Assembly (NCBI GenBank): GCA_002452815.1
Contig: DKFM01000005.1
Span: 214,652-278,651 of the forward strand
DNA length: 64,000 bases
Source: Rhodobacteraceae bacterium UBA6796
GTDB lineage: Bacteria; Pseudomonadota; Alphaproteobacteria; Rhodobacterales; Rhodobacteraceae
Reading direction: 5' to 3'
In this document: positions 56,098 to 64,000 of the stretch, piece after piece
Numbering within the stretch: the first letter of the stretch is position 1
Layout of the letters: the number at the start of each line of letters is the position of its first letter
Position numbers and translations under genes: made by a program
The notes under the pieces: model-generated
Seen by the model: only the letters and a program-made list of their open reading frames with translations
The model's database searches: none
What the model was told of the DNA's origin: nothing

Positions 56098-57143
56098 AGA
56101 TTTTGGTCACTGGCGGCGCGGGATTCATCGGATCTGCCGTGGTGCGGCTGGCCGTGGCGCGCGGGCATGATGTCGTCAATCTGGACGCGCTGACCTATGC
56201 CGGATCGCTGAGCAATGTCGCCTCCGTGGCCGACAACCCGCTCTATCGTTTCGAACACGCCGATATCCGCGACCGCGCCGCGCTGGACCGGATTTTCGCC
56301 ACCCACCACCCCGATATGGTGATGCATCTGGCCGCCGAAAGCCATGTCGATCGGTCGATCGACGGGCCCGGCGATTTCATCGAAACCAACATCACCGGCA
56401 CCTACAACATGCTGGAAGCCGCACGCACCTATTGGGTGCAGCAGGGCAAGCCCGCCGGGTTTCGGTTCCACCACATCTCGACTGACGAGGTGTTCGGATC
56501 GCTGCCCGATGACCCTACGGTGAAGTTCACCGAGGACACGCCCTATGATCCGCGCAGTCCCTATTCCGCGTCGAAGGCCAGTTCCGATCATCTGGTGCGC
56601 GCCTGGTTCGAGACTTACGGCCTGCCTGTGGTTCTGAGCAATTGTTCCAACAATTACGGCCCCTATCACTTCCCCGAAAAACTGATCCCGGTGGTCATTC
56701 TGAACGCGCTGGCTGGCAGGCCGTTGCCGATCTATGGCACCGGCGCGAACATCCGGGACTGGCTGTTTGTCGAGGACCACGCCGATGCGCTGCTGTTGGT
56801 GGCCCAAAAGGGGGCGCTCGGGCGGAGCTACAATATCGGCGGCGAAAACGAACGCAGCAATCTGGATCTGGTGCGCACGCTGTGCACCATTCTGGATGAA
56901 AAACGCCCCAAACTGCACGGTAGCTATGCCGATCAGATCACCTTCGTCGCTGACCGTCCCGGCCACGATGCACGCTATGCCATTGATCCGACACGCATTC
57001 GCACAGAACTCGGCTGGCGACCGAGTGTAACCGTCGAGGAAGGCCTGGCAAGAACCGTGCAATGGTATCTGGATAACGAAGACTGGTGGCGCGCGCTGCA
57101 ATCGCGGCAGGGCGTGGGGCAACGGCTGGGCACCCGGGCATGA
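56094..57143 (+). CDS. rfbB: dTDP-glucose 4,6-dehydratase
   Basis: A 349-residue extended short-chain dehydrogenase, second step to dTDP-rhamnose. Rossmann motif [15 protein letters not shown] at 4; [21 protein letters not shown] is the RfbB segment; the dehydratase triad region [11 protein letters not shown] gives Asp-Glu, and Y157-x3-K161 in [11 protein letters not shown] is catalytic. [14 protein letters not shown] and [15 protein letters not shown] are typical. Overlaps rfbC and rfbD by 4 bp each. Confidence 0.97.
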   Translation: MKILVTGGAGFIGSAVVRLAVARGHDVVNLDALTYAGSLSNVASVADNPLYRFEHADIRDRAALDRIFATHHPDMVMHLAAESHVDRSIDGPGDFIETNITGTYNMLEAARTYWVQQGKPAGFRFHHISTDEVFGSLPDDPTVKFTEDTPYDPRSPYSASKASSDHLVRAWFETYGLPVVLSNCSNNYGPYHFPEKLIPVVILNALAGRPLPIYGTGANIRDWLFVEDHADALLLVAQKGALGRSYNIGGENERSNLDLVRTLCTILDEKRPKLHGSYADQITFVADRPGHDARYAIDPTRIRTELGWRPSVTVEEGLARTVQWYLDNEDWWRALQSRQGVGQRLGTRA

Positions 57144-57994
57144 CACTTCTCGTTTTCGGCAAAACCGGGCAGGTCGCCCGAGAACTGCAATCCCTCGCCC
57201 CCGATGCGATCTATCTGGGCCGGGCAGAGGCAGATCTGAGCGACCCGCAAGCCTGTGCCGCGGCGATTCGGGCGCATCGGCCGGCGGCCATCATCAACGC
57301 AGCCGCCTATACTGCCGTCGACACGGCCGAAAGCGACGAAGCTTTGGCCACGGCGATCAATGGCGCCGCCCCCGGCGCGATGGCCCGGGCCGCTGCCACG
57401 CTCGGCGTGCCGCTTGTCCAGATTTCGACCGATTATGTCTTTGCCGGAACCGGCATCGCGCCCTGGCGCCCCGACGATCCGGTGGCGCCGCCCAATGCTT
57501 ATGGCCGCTCGAAACTGGCGGGGGAAAAGGCGGTTCGGGCCGCAGGCGGGGTGCATGCAATCTTGCGCACCAGCTGGGTGTTCTCGGCGCATGGCACCAA
57601 TTTCGTCAAGACGATGCTACGCCTGTCCGAAACCCGCGACACCCTGTCGGTCGTCGAAGATCAGATCGGCGGCCCGACCCCTGCACGCGCGATCGCTGCA
57701 GCCTGCCTGGAGATTTCGTCGCAGCTTTGCAGTGCCCCGGAAAAATCGGGCACCTATCACTTCTCGGGTACGCCCGACACAAGCTGGAAAAGCTTCGCCG
57801 AGGCGATCTTTGCGCAATCCGGGCGGCAGATGACGGTGACCGGCATTCCCGGCAGCGCCTATCCCACGCCCGCGACCCGCCCCCTGAATTCCCGGATGGA
57901 CTGCACCAGTCTGGCGCAAACCTTCGGTATCATGCGGCCGGATTGGGCGGCGGGATTGCACGACGTACTGCGCGATCTTGGCGCGGCGCCCTGA
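57140..57994 (+). CDS. rfbD: dTDP-4-dehydrorhamnose reductase
   Basis: A 284-residue NADPH-dependent reductase, last step to dTDP-L-rhamnose. The nucleotide loop [17 protein letters not shown] is near residue 3; [11 protein letters not shown] and [16 protein letters not shown] hold the catalytic Tyr-Lys pair; [19 protein letters not shown] follows. GTG/ATG choice is settled by the ATGA overlap with rfbB. Length and motifs are normal. Confidence 0.95.
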   Translation: MTLLVFGKTGQVARELQSLAPDAIYLGRAEADLSDPQACAAAIRAHRPAAIINAAAYTAVDTAESDEALATAINGAAPGAMARAAATLGVPLVQISTDYVFAGTGIAPWRPDDPVAPPNAYGRSKLAGEKAVRAAGGVHAILRTSWVFSAHGTNFVKTMLRLSETRDTLSVVEDQIGGPTPARAIAAACLEISSQLCSAPEKSGTYHFSGTPDTSWKSFAEAIFAQSGRQMTVTGIPGSAYPTPATRPLNSRMDCTSLAQTFGIMRPDWAAGLHDVLRDLGAAP

Positions 57995-58021
57995 CCCCCA
58001 CCACACAGGAGCAAGACGACG

Positions 58022-58891
58022 ATGCAACGCAAAGGGATCATTCTTGCAGGGGGTTCGGGCACGCGGCTTTTTCCGGTGACGATGGGGATCTCGAAGCAGC
58101 TGCTGCCGCTTTATGACAAGCCGATGATCTACTATCCGATCTCGGTGCTGATGCTGGCGAATATCCGCGAGATTGCCGTCATCACCACCCCGCAGGATCA
58201 GGAACAGTTCGTCCGCCTTCTGGGTGACGGCAGCCAATGGGGCATTTCGCTGACCTACATCCCCCAGCCCTCGCCCGACGGGCTGGCCCAGGCCTATCTG
58301 CTGGCCGAAGACTTTCTGGCGGGCGCCCCCTCGGCGATGGTGCTGGGCGACAACATCTTTTTCGGTCACGGCCTGCCCGAGTTGCTGCTGGCCGCCGATG
58401 CCCAGCCCAGCGGCGGCACGGTCTTTGGCTATCACGTCGCCGATCCGCAACGCTATGGGGTGGTCGCCTTCGACGCCGAGGGGCGCGCGGTGTCGATCAT
58501 TGAAAAACCCGCCGTGCCACCCTCGAACTATGCCGTCACGGGGCTCTATTTTCTGGATGGCAGCGCTCCTGCGCGCGCGCGCGAAGTGACGCCTTCGGCC
58601 CGAGGAGAGCTGGAAATTACCTCGCTTCTGGAAATGTATCTGAACGATGGAGCGCTGTCGGTGCAATTGATGGGGCGCGGCTACGCCTGGCTCGACACGG
58701 GAACCCACGCCAGCCTGCTTGATGCCGGGAATTTCGTGCGTACCCTGACCGAACGTCAGGGCCTGCAGACCGGGTGTCTGGACGAGATCGCCTTTCGCAA
58801 AAACTGGATCAGTGCCGAAGACCTGCGCCGCCGCGCGCAGATCTTCGCCAAGAACGACTATGGCAATTACCTGCTTGGGCTGCTGCGCTGA
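58022..58891 (+). CDS. rfbA: Glucose-1-phosphate thymidylyltransferase
   Basis: A 289-residue nucleotidyltransferase, first step to dTDP-rhamnose. The loop [25 protein letters not shown] is at 4-28; [41 protein letters not shown] and GDNIFFG are all standard RfbA segments. AGGAG lies before the ATG. It converges, with 3 bp between, on the GT4 gene. It completes the rhamnose set in order C-B-D-A. Confidence 0.97.
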   Translation: MQRKGIILAGGSGTRLFPVTMGISKQLLPLYDKPMIYYPISVLMLANIREIAVITTPQDQEQFVRLLGDGSQWGISLTYIPQPSPDGLAQAYLLAEDFLAGAPSAMVLGDNIFFGHGLPELLLAADAQPSGGTVFGYHVADPQRYGVVAFDAEGRAVSIIEKPAVPPSNYAVTGLYFLDGSAPARAREVTPSARGELEITSLLEMYLNDGALSVQLMGRGYAWLDTGTHASLLDAGNFVRTLTERQGLQTGCLDEIAFRKNWISAEDLRRRAQIFAKNDYGNYLLGLLR

Positions 58892-58894
58892 GGC

Positions 58895-60115
58895 TCAGCG
58901 CGCCTCAGCCAGAACCTCCTCGACCAAGGCCGCAAAAGCCCCCGCCTGATCGGCAAAGCTGGTCACAGGTAGCGGCGACTGGATGGCGCCTTCGCCCACC
59001 AGTGCGCCACGCAGCCGCGTTTCCAGCACCGAAGGTGGGGCCCCGATCGGGATTGCCTGGCCAGACGAACTCCCCTGGTGTTCCACAGTGCCGCCGCTGT
59101 CGGTCTGAATGATATGGATGCCGCGCGCCAACGCTTCGCGAATCGCAAGGCCGAAGGTTTCCTTCCACTGCGACATGAACAGAAGGACATCAATTTCCTT
59201 GTAGAATTCATCCATTCCCTGCTGGTCGAACCGCGGATGGATACGCACATCACCCGGCAGCCCGGACAGATCCACATCGCGCCACCAACTGCCATCGGGG
59301 CTGCCATCGACCAGCAAAAGCCGAAAATCATCCGTATCGAGCGCACCGAAAGCCTTGCGGATAGCCGGCCAGCCCTTGATCTGCGAGGGGCCGCCAACAA
59401 AGCCGAAACTGACCCGCGCGTCGCGGGCGCGGCGCGCGGCCTGCGCCTCGAAAAATTCCGGTCCGGGCAGGCGCACACCATTGGCCCAGACCACGCCGCG
59501 CCCGGCAGCGAACCCCGAGGCCTCGCTCAGGTCCAACGCAAACCGGCTTGGATAGGTCACGCGCACCGGGATCTGCGCCAGACGCGCCAGACGCCCGAGG
59601 CGGGTTCTGGCGCGGCTGAAATCATCCACGCACCCGCGGCACGCGTCGATCCTGACCGGGTTCTGGCCGCAATATTTCTGATTGGGCCGGATCATGAACT
59701 GCCGGTCGCAAAGCCACCAGAAATCATGCACGCTCAGGATCACCGGAATTTTCCGGTCCTGCGCCGCCTCGAACATCCCCGCGCCCAGATCCTGCACACA
59801 ATGCGCATGCAGAAGATCGGGCTTCAGCGCATCCATCAGCCCCGCGATGATCTCGGTCACGCGCGGGTTGTCATACAGATCTGCGTATTGGCGCCCGGCC
59901 GGCAGGTTGATGACGTAATTCGCGATGTCATCGACCTCGGACCGGGTGAGCGTATAGGGCGCAAGATCACTTCGGCTCATCACCGAAACCGCGCTGATCC
60001 GCCACCCGGTCTGCGCGCGCAATTCCCGCGCGACCTGCTCGGCGACGATCGTCGCGCCGCCGTAAGTGAACGGGGCGAAAAACACGTTGGCCAGAAGAAT
60101 GTGATACCCGCTCAT
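58895..60115 (-). CDS. Family 4 glycosyltransferase
   Basis: A 406-residue GT-B fold enzyme. The N-terminus has YGGATIVAEQVARELRAQTGW, then LHAHCVQDLGAG and ILSVHDFWWLCDRQ, typical of GT4. The C-terminal donor domain has FGFVGGPSQIKGWPAIRKAF, LFMSQWKETFGLAIREALARGIHII with E-x7-E, and TDSGGTVEHQ. It overlaps the next upstream gene by 4 bp (ATGA). Rhamnosyl or mannosyl transfer would suit the context but is not proved. Confidence 0.88.
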   Translation of the reverse strand: MSGYHILLANVFFAPFTYGGATIVAEQVARELRAQTGWRISAVSVMSRSDLAPYTLTRSEVDDIANYVINLPAGRQYADLYDNPRVTEIIAGLMDALKPDLLHAHCVQDLGAGMFEAAQDRKIPVILSVHDFWWLCDRQFMIRPNQKYCGQNPVRIDACRGCVDDFSRARTRLGRLARLAQIPVRVTYPSRFALDLSEASGFAAGRGVVWANGVRLPGPEFFEAQAARRARDARVSFGFVGGPSQIKGWPAIRKAFGALDTDDFRLLLVDGSPDGSWWRDVDLSGLPGDVRIHPRFDQQGMDEFYKEIDVLLFMSQWKETFGLAIREALARGIHIIQTDSGGTVEHQGSSSGQAIPIGAPPSVLETRLRGALVGEGAIQSPLPVTSFADQAGAFAALVEEVLAEAR

Positions 60116-61422
60116 CTGTGCACCCAGTCCAGAACCTCGGGCGAGATGATATGCGCCCCGTCATTGGCGCCCCAGTGCGTTTCCAGATCCTGCCGCGCCG
60201 CCTTTCCCATCTGATGACGCAGACTGCGGTCACGGGCCAACGCCTCCATCGCGTCGCGCCAGCCGCTGGCTGGCCGGGCCACGAAACCTGTCTGGCCGGG
60301 CACCACGACATTGTGCAGATCGCCCACCGTGCCGACGATCGAGGGCACCTGAACCGCAGCCGCATCAATCACCCGCACCGCACTTTTGCAGCGATTGAAG
60401 ATGTCATCGGTCAAGGGCATCAGCGCGCAATCCGCCTGCGCCAGCGTCGCCAGATAGGCGCCATAGGTTGAAAATCCGTGCCGCTCGATCCGGTCATGCA
60501 GCGCCTTGGGCAGCAAGGTTTCGTCGAAATGGCCCAGGATCATCAGCCGCCGGGTCTTGTCGGCATCCAGAAAACCGATCACTGCGTCCTGAATCAGCGC
60601 GAAATCTACCTCGTGCCCACGCGAACCGCTGGCGAAAACGGCGCGGAACAGCCCGTCCTCTTGGCGCCTTGCCAGCGCGTCGCGCCCCTGTTCCAGCGTC
60701 TCGGCATCGGCGAAGTTGCGCCGCAAATGCACCGGCCGGCGGGTATAGAGGCGCGTATGCTCCACCATGCCCGGGGTCGAGACCGTCAGCATATCGGCAC
60801 CATTCATCGCCTCGAGGTATTTCGGCGCCTCCGACAGGAAATGCGCCTTCAGCGCAGGTTCGACCGCCTGCATGTTTTCATAGGTTTCATAGGCTGAAAC
60901 CGAAAACAGCGGATCATCCAGATCGTAAAGAACGGGCAGCCGCAGCCGCCGCGCCTCGTAACGATACATCGTCACCACGGGAAAATTCTGCAGCCGGTAT
61001 TCGAACAGATGGGTCGCATCCTGCAGCGCATTCACGCATCGCGGCACGTCCTGATAATGCGCGAAGGTGACATCGACTCCGCGCCCTTGCCAGAATCCGG
61101 CCAGCTGCTCGATCCGGTATTTCCGACACTGCGGCAGGTTCAGATCGCCGATCAGCGCGATCTTGCGCCGCCGGGCCAGCACCGCAGGAGGCTGTGAAAC
61201 GTGGAAGCCATGACCGCGCGCCAGATCCTGCCAGATGCCGTTGAGATACAGGTGATCGGTGCTGGGGGCTCGACCTGCCGCCATGACCGAGCTGCGCCCG
61301 CCCCCGCGCCAGATCATGCCCAGATAGACCCTCACCTTGCGCAAGGCCTGCCTTGGCCCCTCTTCCCGCAACGCAGTGAAGAACCGTTTGATCAGAACCG
61401 GATCAAGGAGTTTGGAGATCAT
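60112..61422 (-). CDS. Glycosyltransferase, GT-B fold
   Basis: A 436-residue protein. KIALIGDLNLPQCRKYRIEQLAGFW near residue 85 and LPVLYDLDDPLFS resemble the GT4-like family that begins with a K-x-R-x-x-Q motif. The later LARRQEDGLFRAVFASGSRGHEVDF and DCALMPLTDDIFNRCKSAVRVIDAAAVQVPSI form the donor domain with the D/E-type region altered (KSAVRVID in place of E-G-x-x-x). The ATG at 61422 has AAGGA at 8 bp. It is the upstream partner of the GT4 gene at 58895 (ATGA overlap), both probably on the same glycan. Exact activity unknown. Confidence 0.8.
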   Translation of the reverse strand: MISKLLDPVLIKRFFTALREEGPRQALRKVRVYLGMIWRGGGRSSVMAAGRAPSTDHLYLNGIWQDLARGHGFHVSQPPAVLARRRKIALIGDLNLPQCRKYRIEQLAGFWQGRGVDVTFAHYQDVPRCVNALQDATHLFEYRLQNFPVVTMYRYEARRLRLPVLYDLDDPLFSVSAYETYENMQAVEPALKAHFLSEAPKYLEAMNGADMLTVSTPGMVEHTRLYTRRPVHLRRNFADAETLEQGRDALARRQEDGLFRAVFASGSRGHEVDFALIQDAVIGFLDADKTRRLMILGHFDETLLPKALHDRIERHGFSTYGAYLATLAQADCALMPLTDDIFNRCKSAVRVIDAAAVQVPSIVGTVGDLHNVVVPGQTGFVARPASGWRDAMEALARDRSLRHQMGKAARQDLETHWGANDGAHIISPEVLDWVHR

Positions 61423-61502
61423 GCGAAAAGTCCTTCGATCTAACGTGGCGGGGGCGAAAAGGGGCGTGAAAACCAAGCGAGACTGGGGGCATATCTTCGT
61501 CC

Positions 61503-62507
61503 CTACAGTCGCCGGAAACCTGCCGCGACCCAGAGCGCGAGTGTGCTGAAGCCGGATTGCCGATAAAGCCGCGCACGCCAAAGCGCGGCAAAGCGCGCGC
61601 CCAGCCCGCCGCGCCGCGCCGCAGCAAATAACGCCAGTGTCGCCCGGTGTTCCGGTGTCAGACGATGGGCCGAACGTGTCAGAGCCTGCAGATTTATGTC
61701 GTTCCAGGCACGAAACGTCCCGGCATAAACCATCGACACGCGCCTCAGCCTGGCACGCAGACCGTCATTCGCGCCGACCTCGTTCCTGCCATGCTGGCGA
61801 TAGAACAGAACCGGGCGATCGTCCTGAAGTGCGGTGCCGCCCGCCCCGGTGACGATCAGATAGCTCCACCAATCATGCATCACGACGCAGTCCGGCTCGG
61901 CCGCAGCGGAACAGATCAATGCGCTTGCCCCGGCATTCAGAAGAATCGTGTTGCCGGCCGCGATGTTCTGCACCAACGCATTGCGAAACCCGGGCTTGCG
62001 CGGCCGTGGCGCCGAAGGTCGCGGATTTTGCAGGGCTTCGTCGGTTATCAGGGTCTTGTGAAAGACCATCGCCGGATGATCGGCGGCGATCCCCTGCAAT
62101 CTTTCTATCCCGAAACGCAGCCGCGACGGAAACCAGACGTCGTCCTGATCGCAGGTCGCGATGAAGCTGCCTGGTGTCAGGAACGGGGCCGCGCGCCGGA
62201 ACAGCGACATGAAGTTTTCGGCAGGCCCCAGACAGGGCCCCTCAAGAACCGTGACATCGTGGCCGCAGCGGGCAAAATCTGTCAGGATCTGCAGGCTTTC
62301 ATCGTCTGATCCGTCGTCACTGACCAGCAGACTCCAGCGCCGATGCTCTTGTGCTGCGATGCTGTCGAGCTGCGCAGCAAGATGCCGCGCGCCGTTGCGG
62401 ACGGCCAGCAAGATCAGAACGTGCGGCTCCGGCACCTCGGAAGATACGATCTGCGGCAGTCGCGCGGGGGGGCGCATCGTCGCCCTGTTTCGGATCGGAG
62501 CTGTCAT
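61503..62507 (-). CDS. Family 2 glycosyltransferase, rhamnosyltransferase-like
   Basis: A 334-residue GT-A enzyme. HVLILLAVRNGARHLAAQLDSIAAQEHRRW, LVSDDGSDDESLQIL and FIATCDQDDVWFPSRL (the DQDD motif) are typical of rhamnosyltransferase-like GT2 proteins, and MHDWWSYLIVTGAGG follows. The ATG at 62507 is at 6 bp from GAAGG; frames start further up at 62540. A rhamnose role suits the rfb operon next to it. It runs parallel to the GT pair downstream, with an 80-bp gap. Confidence 0.85.
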   Translation of the reverse strand: MTAPIRNRATMRPPARLPQIVSSEVPEPHVLILLAVRNGARHLAAQLDSIAAQEHRRWSLLVSDDGSDDESLQILTDFARCGHDVTVLEGPCLGPAENFMSLFRRAAPFLTPGSFIATCDQDDVWFPSRLRFGIERLQGIAADHPAMVFHKTLITDEALQNPRPSAPRPRKPGFRNALVQNIAAGNTILLNAGASALICSAAAEPDCVVMHDWWSYLIVTGAGGTALQDDRPVLFYRQHGRNEVGANDGLRARLRRVSMVYAGTFRAWNDINLQALTRSAHRLTPEHRATLALFAAARRGGLGARFAALWRARLYRQSGFSTLALWVAAGFRRL

Positions 62508-62634
62508 TGTCGCCTTCGGCCAGTCTGGTCTTGCGACCACCGCATTCAGACGCCGTTGCGTTCACAGATTCGAAACACCCGCCGTCACCCCCGAGGCTGA
62601 CGCAATAAGGTTAATAAAATTTACTCTGTCCTGC

Positions 62635-62674
62635 CGAAACTAAACCGGCGCCCCGGATTTTGGGGCGCCGGTTT
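62635..62674 (-). terminator. Terminator after ugd
   Basis: A perfect 13-bp stem (62642-62654 with 62662-62674, AAACCGGCGCCCC) with a 7-base loop is followed on the minus strand by TTTAGTTT. It lies 65 bp past the ugd stop. Confidence 0.9.
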
Positions 62675-62739
62675 GCAACGGCACCTGCCTGAACGCATAC
62701 CGCCCTGCCGCGGGCCGAAACCCTTTCCGGCTTCGGCGT

Positions 62740-63906
62740 TCAATCTGCCCCGAAAAGGTCGCGGGTAAAGACCTTGTCGGCGACATCGGCCAGTTCGTCA
62801 GAGCGCCGGTTCGCCAGGATGACATCGGCTTCGGCCTTGAACGCGGCCAGATCGCGCACCACGCGCGAACCGAAGAACTGATCCTCGGCCAGCGCGGGTT
62901 CGTACACCACGACTTCGATACCCTTGGCCTTGATCCGCTTCATGATCCCCTGGATAGAGCTGTGCCGGAAGTTGTCGGACCCCGCCTTCATCACCAGCCG
63001 ATAGACGCCAACCACCCTGGGTTTGCGCGCGATCACCTGATCGGCCAGAAAATCCTTGCGGGTGTGGTTGGTCTCGACAATCGCAGCGATCAGGTTCTGC
63101 GGCACTTCCGAATAGTTCGCCAGCAGCTGCTTGGTGTCCTTCGGCAGGCAATATCCGCCATAGCCGAAGGATGGGTTGTTGTAATGGTTGCCGATCCGCG
63201 GATCGAGGCTGACGCCCTCGATGATCTGGCGCGTGTCCATCCCGCGCGACAGCGCATAGCTGTCCAGCTCGTTGAAGAACGCCACGCGCATCGCCAGATA
63301 AGTGTTGGCAAACAGCTTGATCGCCTCGGCCTCGGACGGATCGGTCAGCAGCACCGGCACGTCCTTCTTGATCGCCCCCTCCAGCAGCAGGTCGGCAAAA
63401 GCCCGCGCCCGGTCGCTGCGTTCACCCACGATGATGCGCGACGGATACAGATTGTCATAGAGCGCGCGGCCTTCGCGCAGGAACTCCGGGCTGAAGATCA
63501 CCTGATCGGTTCCCAGCTCTTCGCGCAGCCGCGTGACATACCCCACCGGGATGGTCGACTTGATCACCACCGTCGCCGTGGGGTTGATCGCGATCACGTC
63601 GCGCACCACCGCCTCGACGCTGGAGGTGTCGAAGTAGTTGGTATGCGTGTCGTAATTCGTGGGCGTGGCGACGATGACGAATTGCGCCCCCTCATAGGCT
63701 TCTTGCGGCACGGTCGTGGCCCGCAGGTCCAGATCGCCGCTCGCCAGATATCGCTCCAGTTCGGCGTCCACGATCGGACACCGCCCCGCATTCACCAGCG
63801 CCACACGTTCGGCCGTGATATCCACGGCGACGACGTTGTTCTTTTGCGCGAGGAGTGCTGCGTTGGAGAGGCCGACATATCCGAGCCCTGCAACTGCTAT
63901 TTTCAT
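62740..63906 (-). CDS. ugd: UDP-glucose 6-dehydrogenase
   Basis: A 388-residue NAD-dependent enzyme making UDP-glucuronate from UDP-glucose. NAD motif [14 protein letters not shown] at 7; [42 protein letters not shown]; catalytic Cys253 in [15 protein letters not shown]. Shorter 388-residue length is of the Enterobacterial Ugd type. It starts in the stop of the upstream gene (ATGA). With galU and galE it gives uronic acid for an acidic surface polysaccharide. Confidence 0.96.
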   Translation of the reverse strand: MKIAVAGLGYVGLSNAALLAQKNNVVAVDITAERVALVNAGRCPIVDAELERYLASGDLDLRATTVPQEAYEGAQFVIVATPTNYDTHTNYFDTSSVEAVVRDVIAINPTATVVIKSTIPVGYVTRLREELGTDQVIFSPEFLREGRALYDNLYPSRIIVGERSDRARAFADLLLEGAIKKDVPVLLTDPSEAEAIKLFANTYLAMRVAFFNELDSYALSRGMDTRQIIEGVSLDPRIGNHYNNPSFGYGGYCLPKDTKQLLANYSEVPQNLIAAIVETNHTRKDFLADQVIARKPRVVGVYRLVMKAGSDNFRHSSIQGIMKRIKAKGIEVVVYEPALAEDQFFGSRVVRDLAAFKAEADVILANRRSDELADVADKVFTRDLFGAD

Positions 63907-64000
63907 CCTTTGGCTCCCTGCCCGCGGGCATAGACATCTTCGTAGCGAATGATGTCGTCTTCGCCCAGATAACTTCCGGTCTGCACCTCGATCAGAACCA
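63903..64000 (-). CDS. C-terminal end of a mannose-1-phosphate guanylyltransferase/mannose-6-phosphate isomerase (partial)
   Basis: The last 31 codons of a gene that enters from the right edge. The peptide [20 protein letters not shown], followed by DVYARG, is the cupin end of type II phosphomannose isomerases, usually fused to GDP-mannose pyrophosphorylase. Its TGA overlaps the ugd ATG, so they form one operon. With so little sequence, the isomerase-only form is not excluded. Confidence 0.65.
   Translation of the reverse strand, partial: VLIEVQTGSYLGEDDIIRYEDVYARGQGAKG

Overview
The window is about 64 kb of GC-rich DNA from an alphaproteobacterium, most likely Rhodobacteraceae/Paracoccaceae. 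The evidence is a CcrM-type GANTC methyltransferase next to rnhB, a long-form HPF, FNR-type regulators with a CxxC-x7-C cysteine pattern, a DUF2793 protein, RTX/type I secretion genes and a GT14 glycosyltransferase of the kind common in Rhodobacterales. The genus cannot be fixed from sequence alone.

Layout. (1) 1-5.5 kb: ccrM (partial), rnhB, small secreted unknowns, a membrane-anchored winged-helix protein, and the carboxy(nor)spermidine dehydrogenase/decarboxylase pair for polyamine synthesis. (2) 5.5-15.7 kb: two convergent Crp/Fnr regulators, a tiny lipoprotein behind a perfect FNR box, then a secretion locus. That locus holds a Slam-type outer-membrane protein, an RTX calcium-binding protein, a TbpB-like surface lipoprotein candidate, and a type I secretion adaptor and ABC transporter. 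(3) 16-30.4 kb: a first surface-glycan island with a TPR-sulfotransferase, tRNA-Arg, a GntR-like LacI regulator, an ABC-2 permease, cysQ, kdsB, galU, galE, four glycosyltransferases and a double-domain sulfotransferase. (4) 30.4-45.8 kb: housekeeping genes, namely ptsN, hpf, lptB, lptA, lptC, kdsD, rnd, tRNA-Leu, an NDUFA9-like protein, uppP, gltD, two small genes, gltB and mtgA. (5) 45.9-64 kb: a second surface-glycan island with a kpsM/E/T-like export operon, a GT61 enzyme, two sulfotransferases, a large RTX protein, a DUF2793 protein, the complete dTDP-rhamnose set rfbCBDA, three more glycosyltransferases, ugd and the end of a GDP-mannose enzyme.

How the parts fit. The two islands supply UDP-Glc, UDP-Gal, UDP-GlcA, dTDP-Rha, CMP-Kdo and probably GDP-Man. 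They also carry glycosyltransferases, four PAPS-type sulfotransferases, CysQ to remove the PAP by-product, and an ABC-type export system. The simplest reading is a sulfated, rhamnose- and uronate-containing surface polysaccharide. No initiating glycosyltransferase or outer-membrane exporter is visible here. The most unusual locus is 7.5-15.7 kb. There a Slam-type lipoprotein translocator, a TbpB-like lipoprotein, an RTX protein of unknown N-terminal type and a type I exporter sit together. FNR-type sites lie in front of the small lipoprotein and the RTX gene, suggesting oxygen-linked control.
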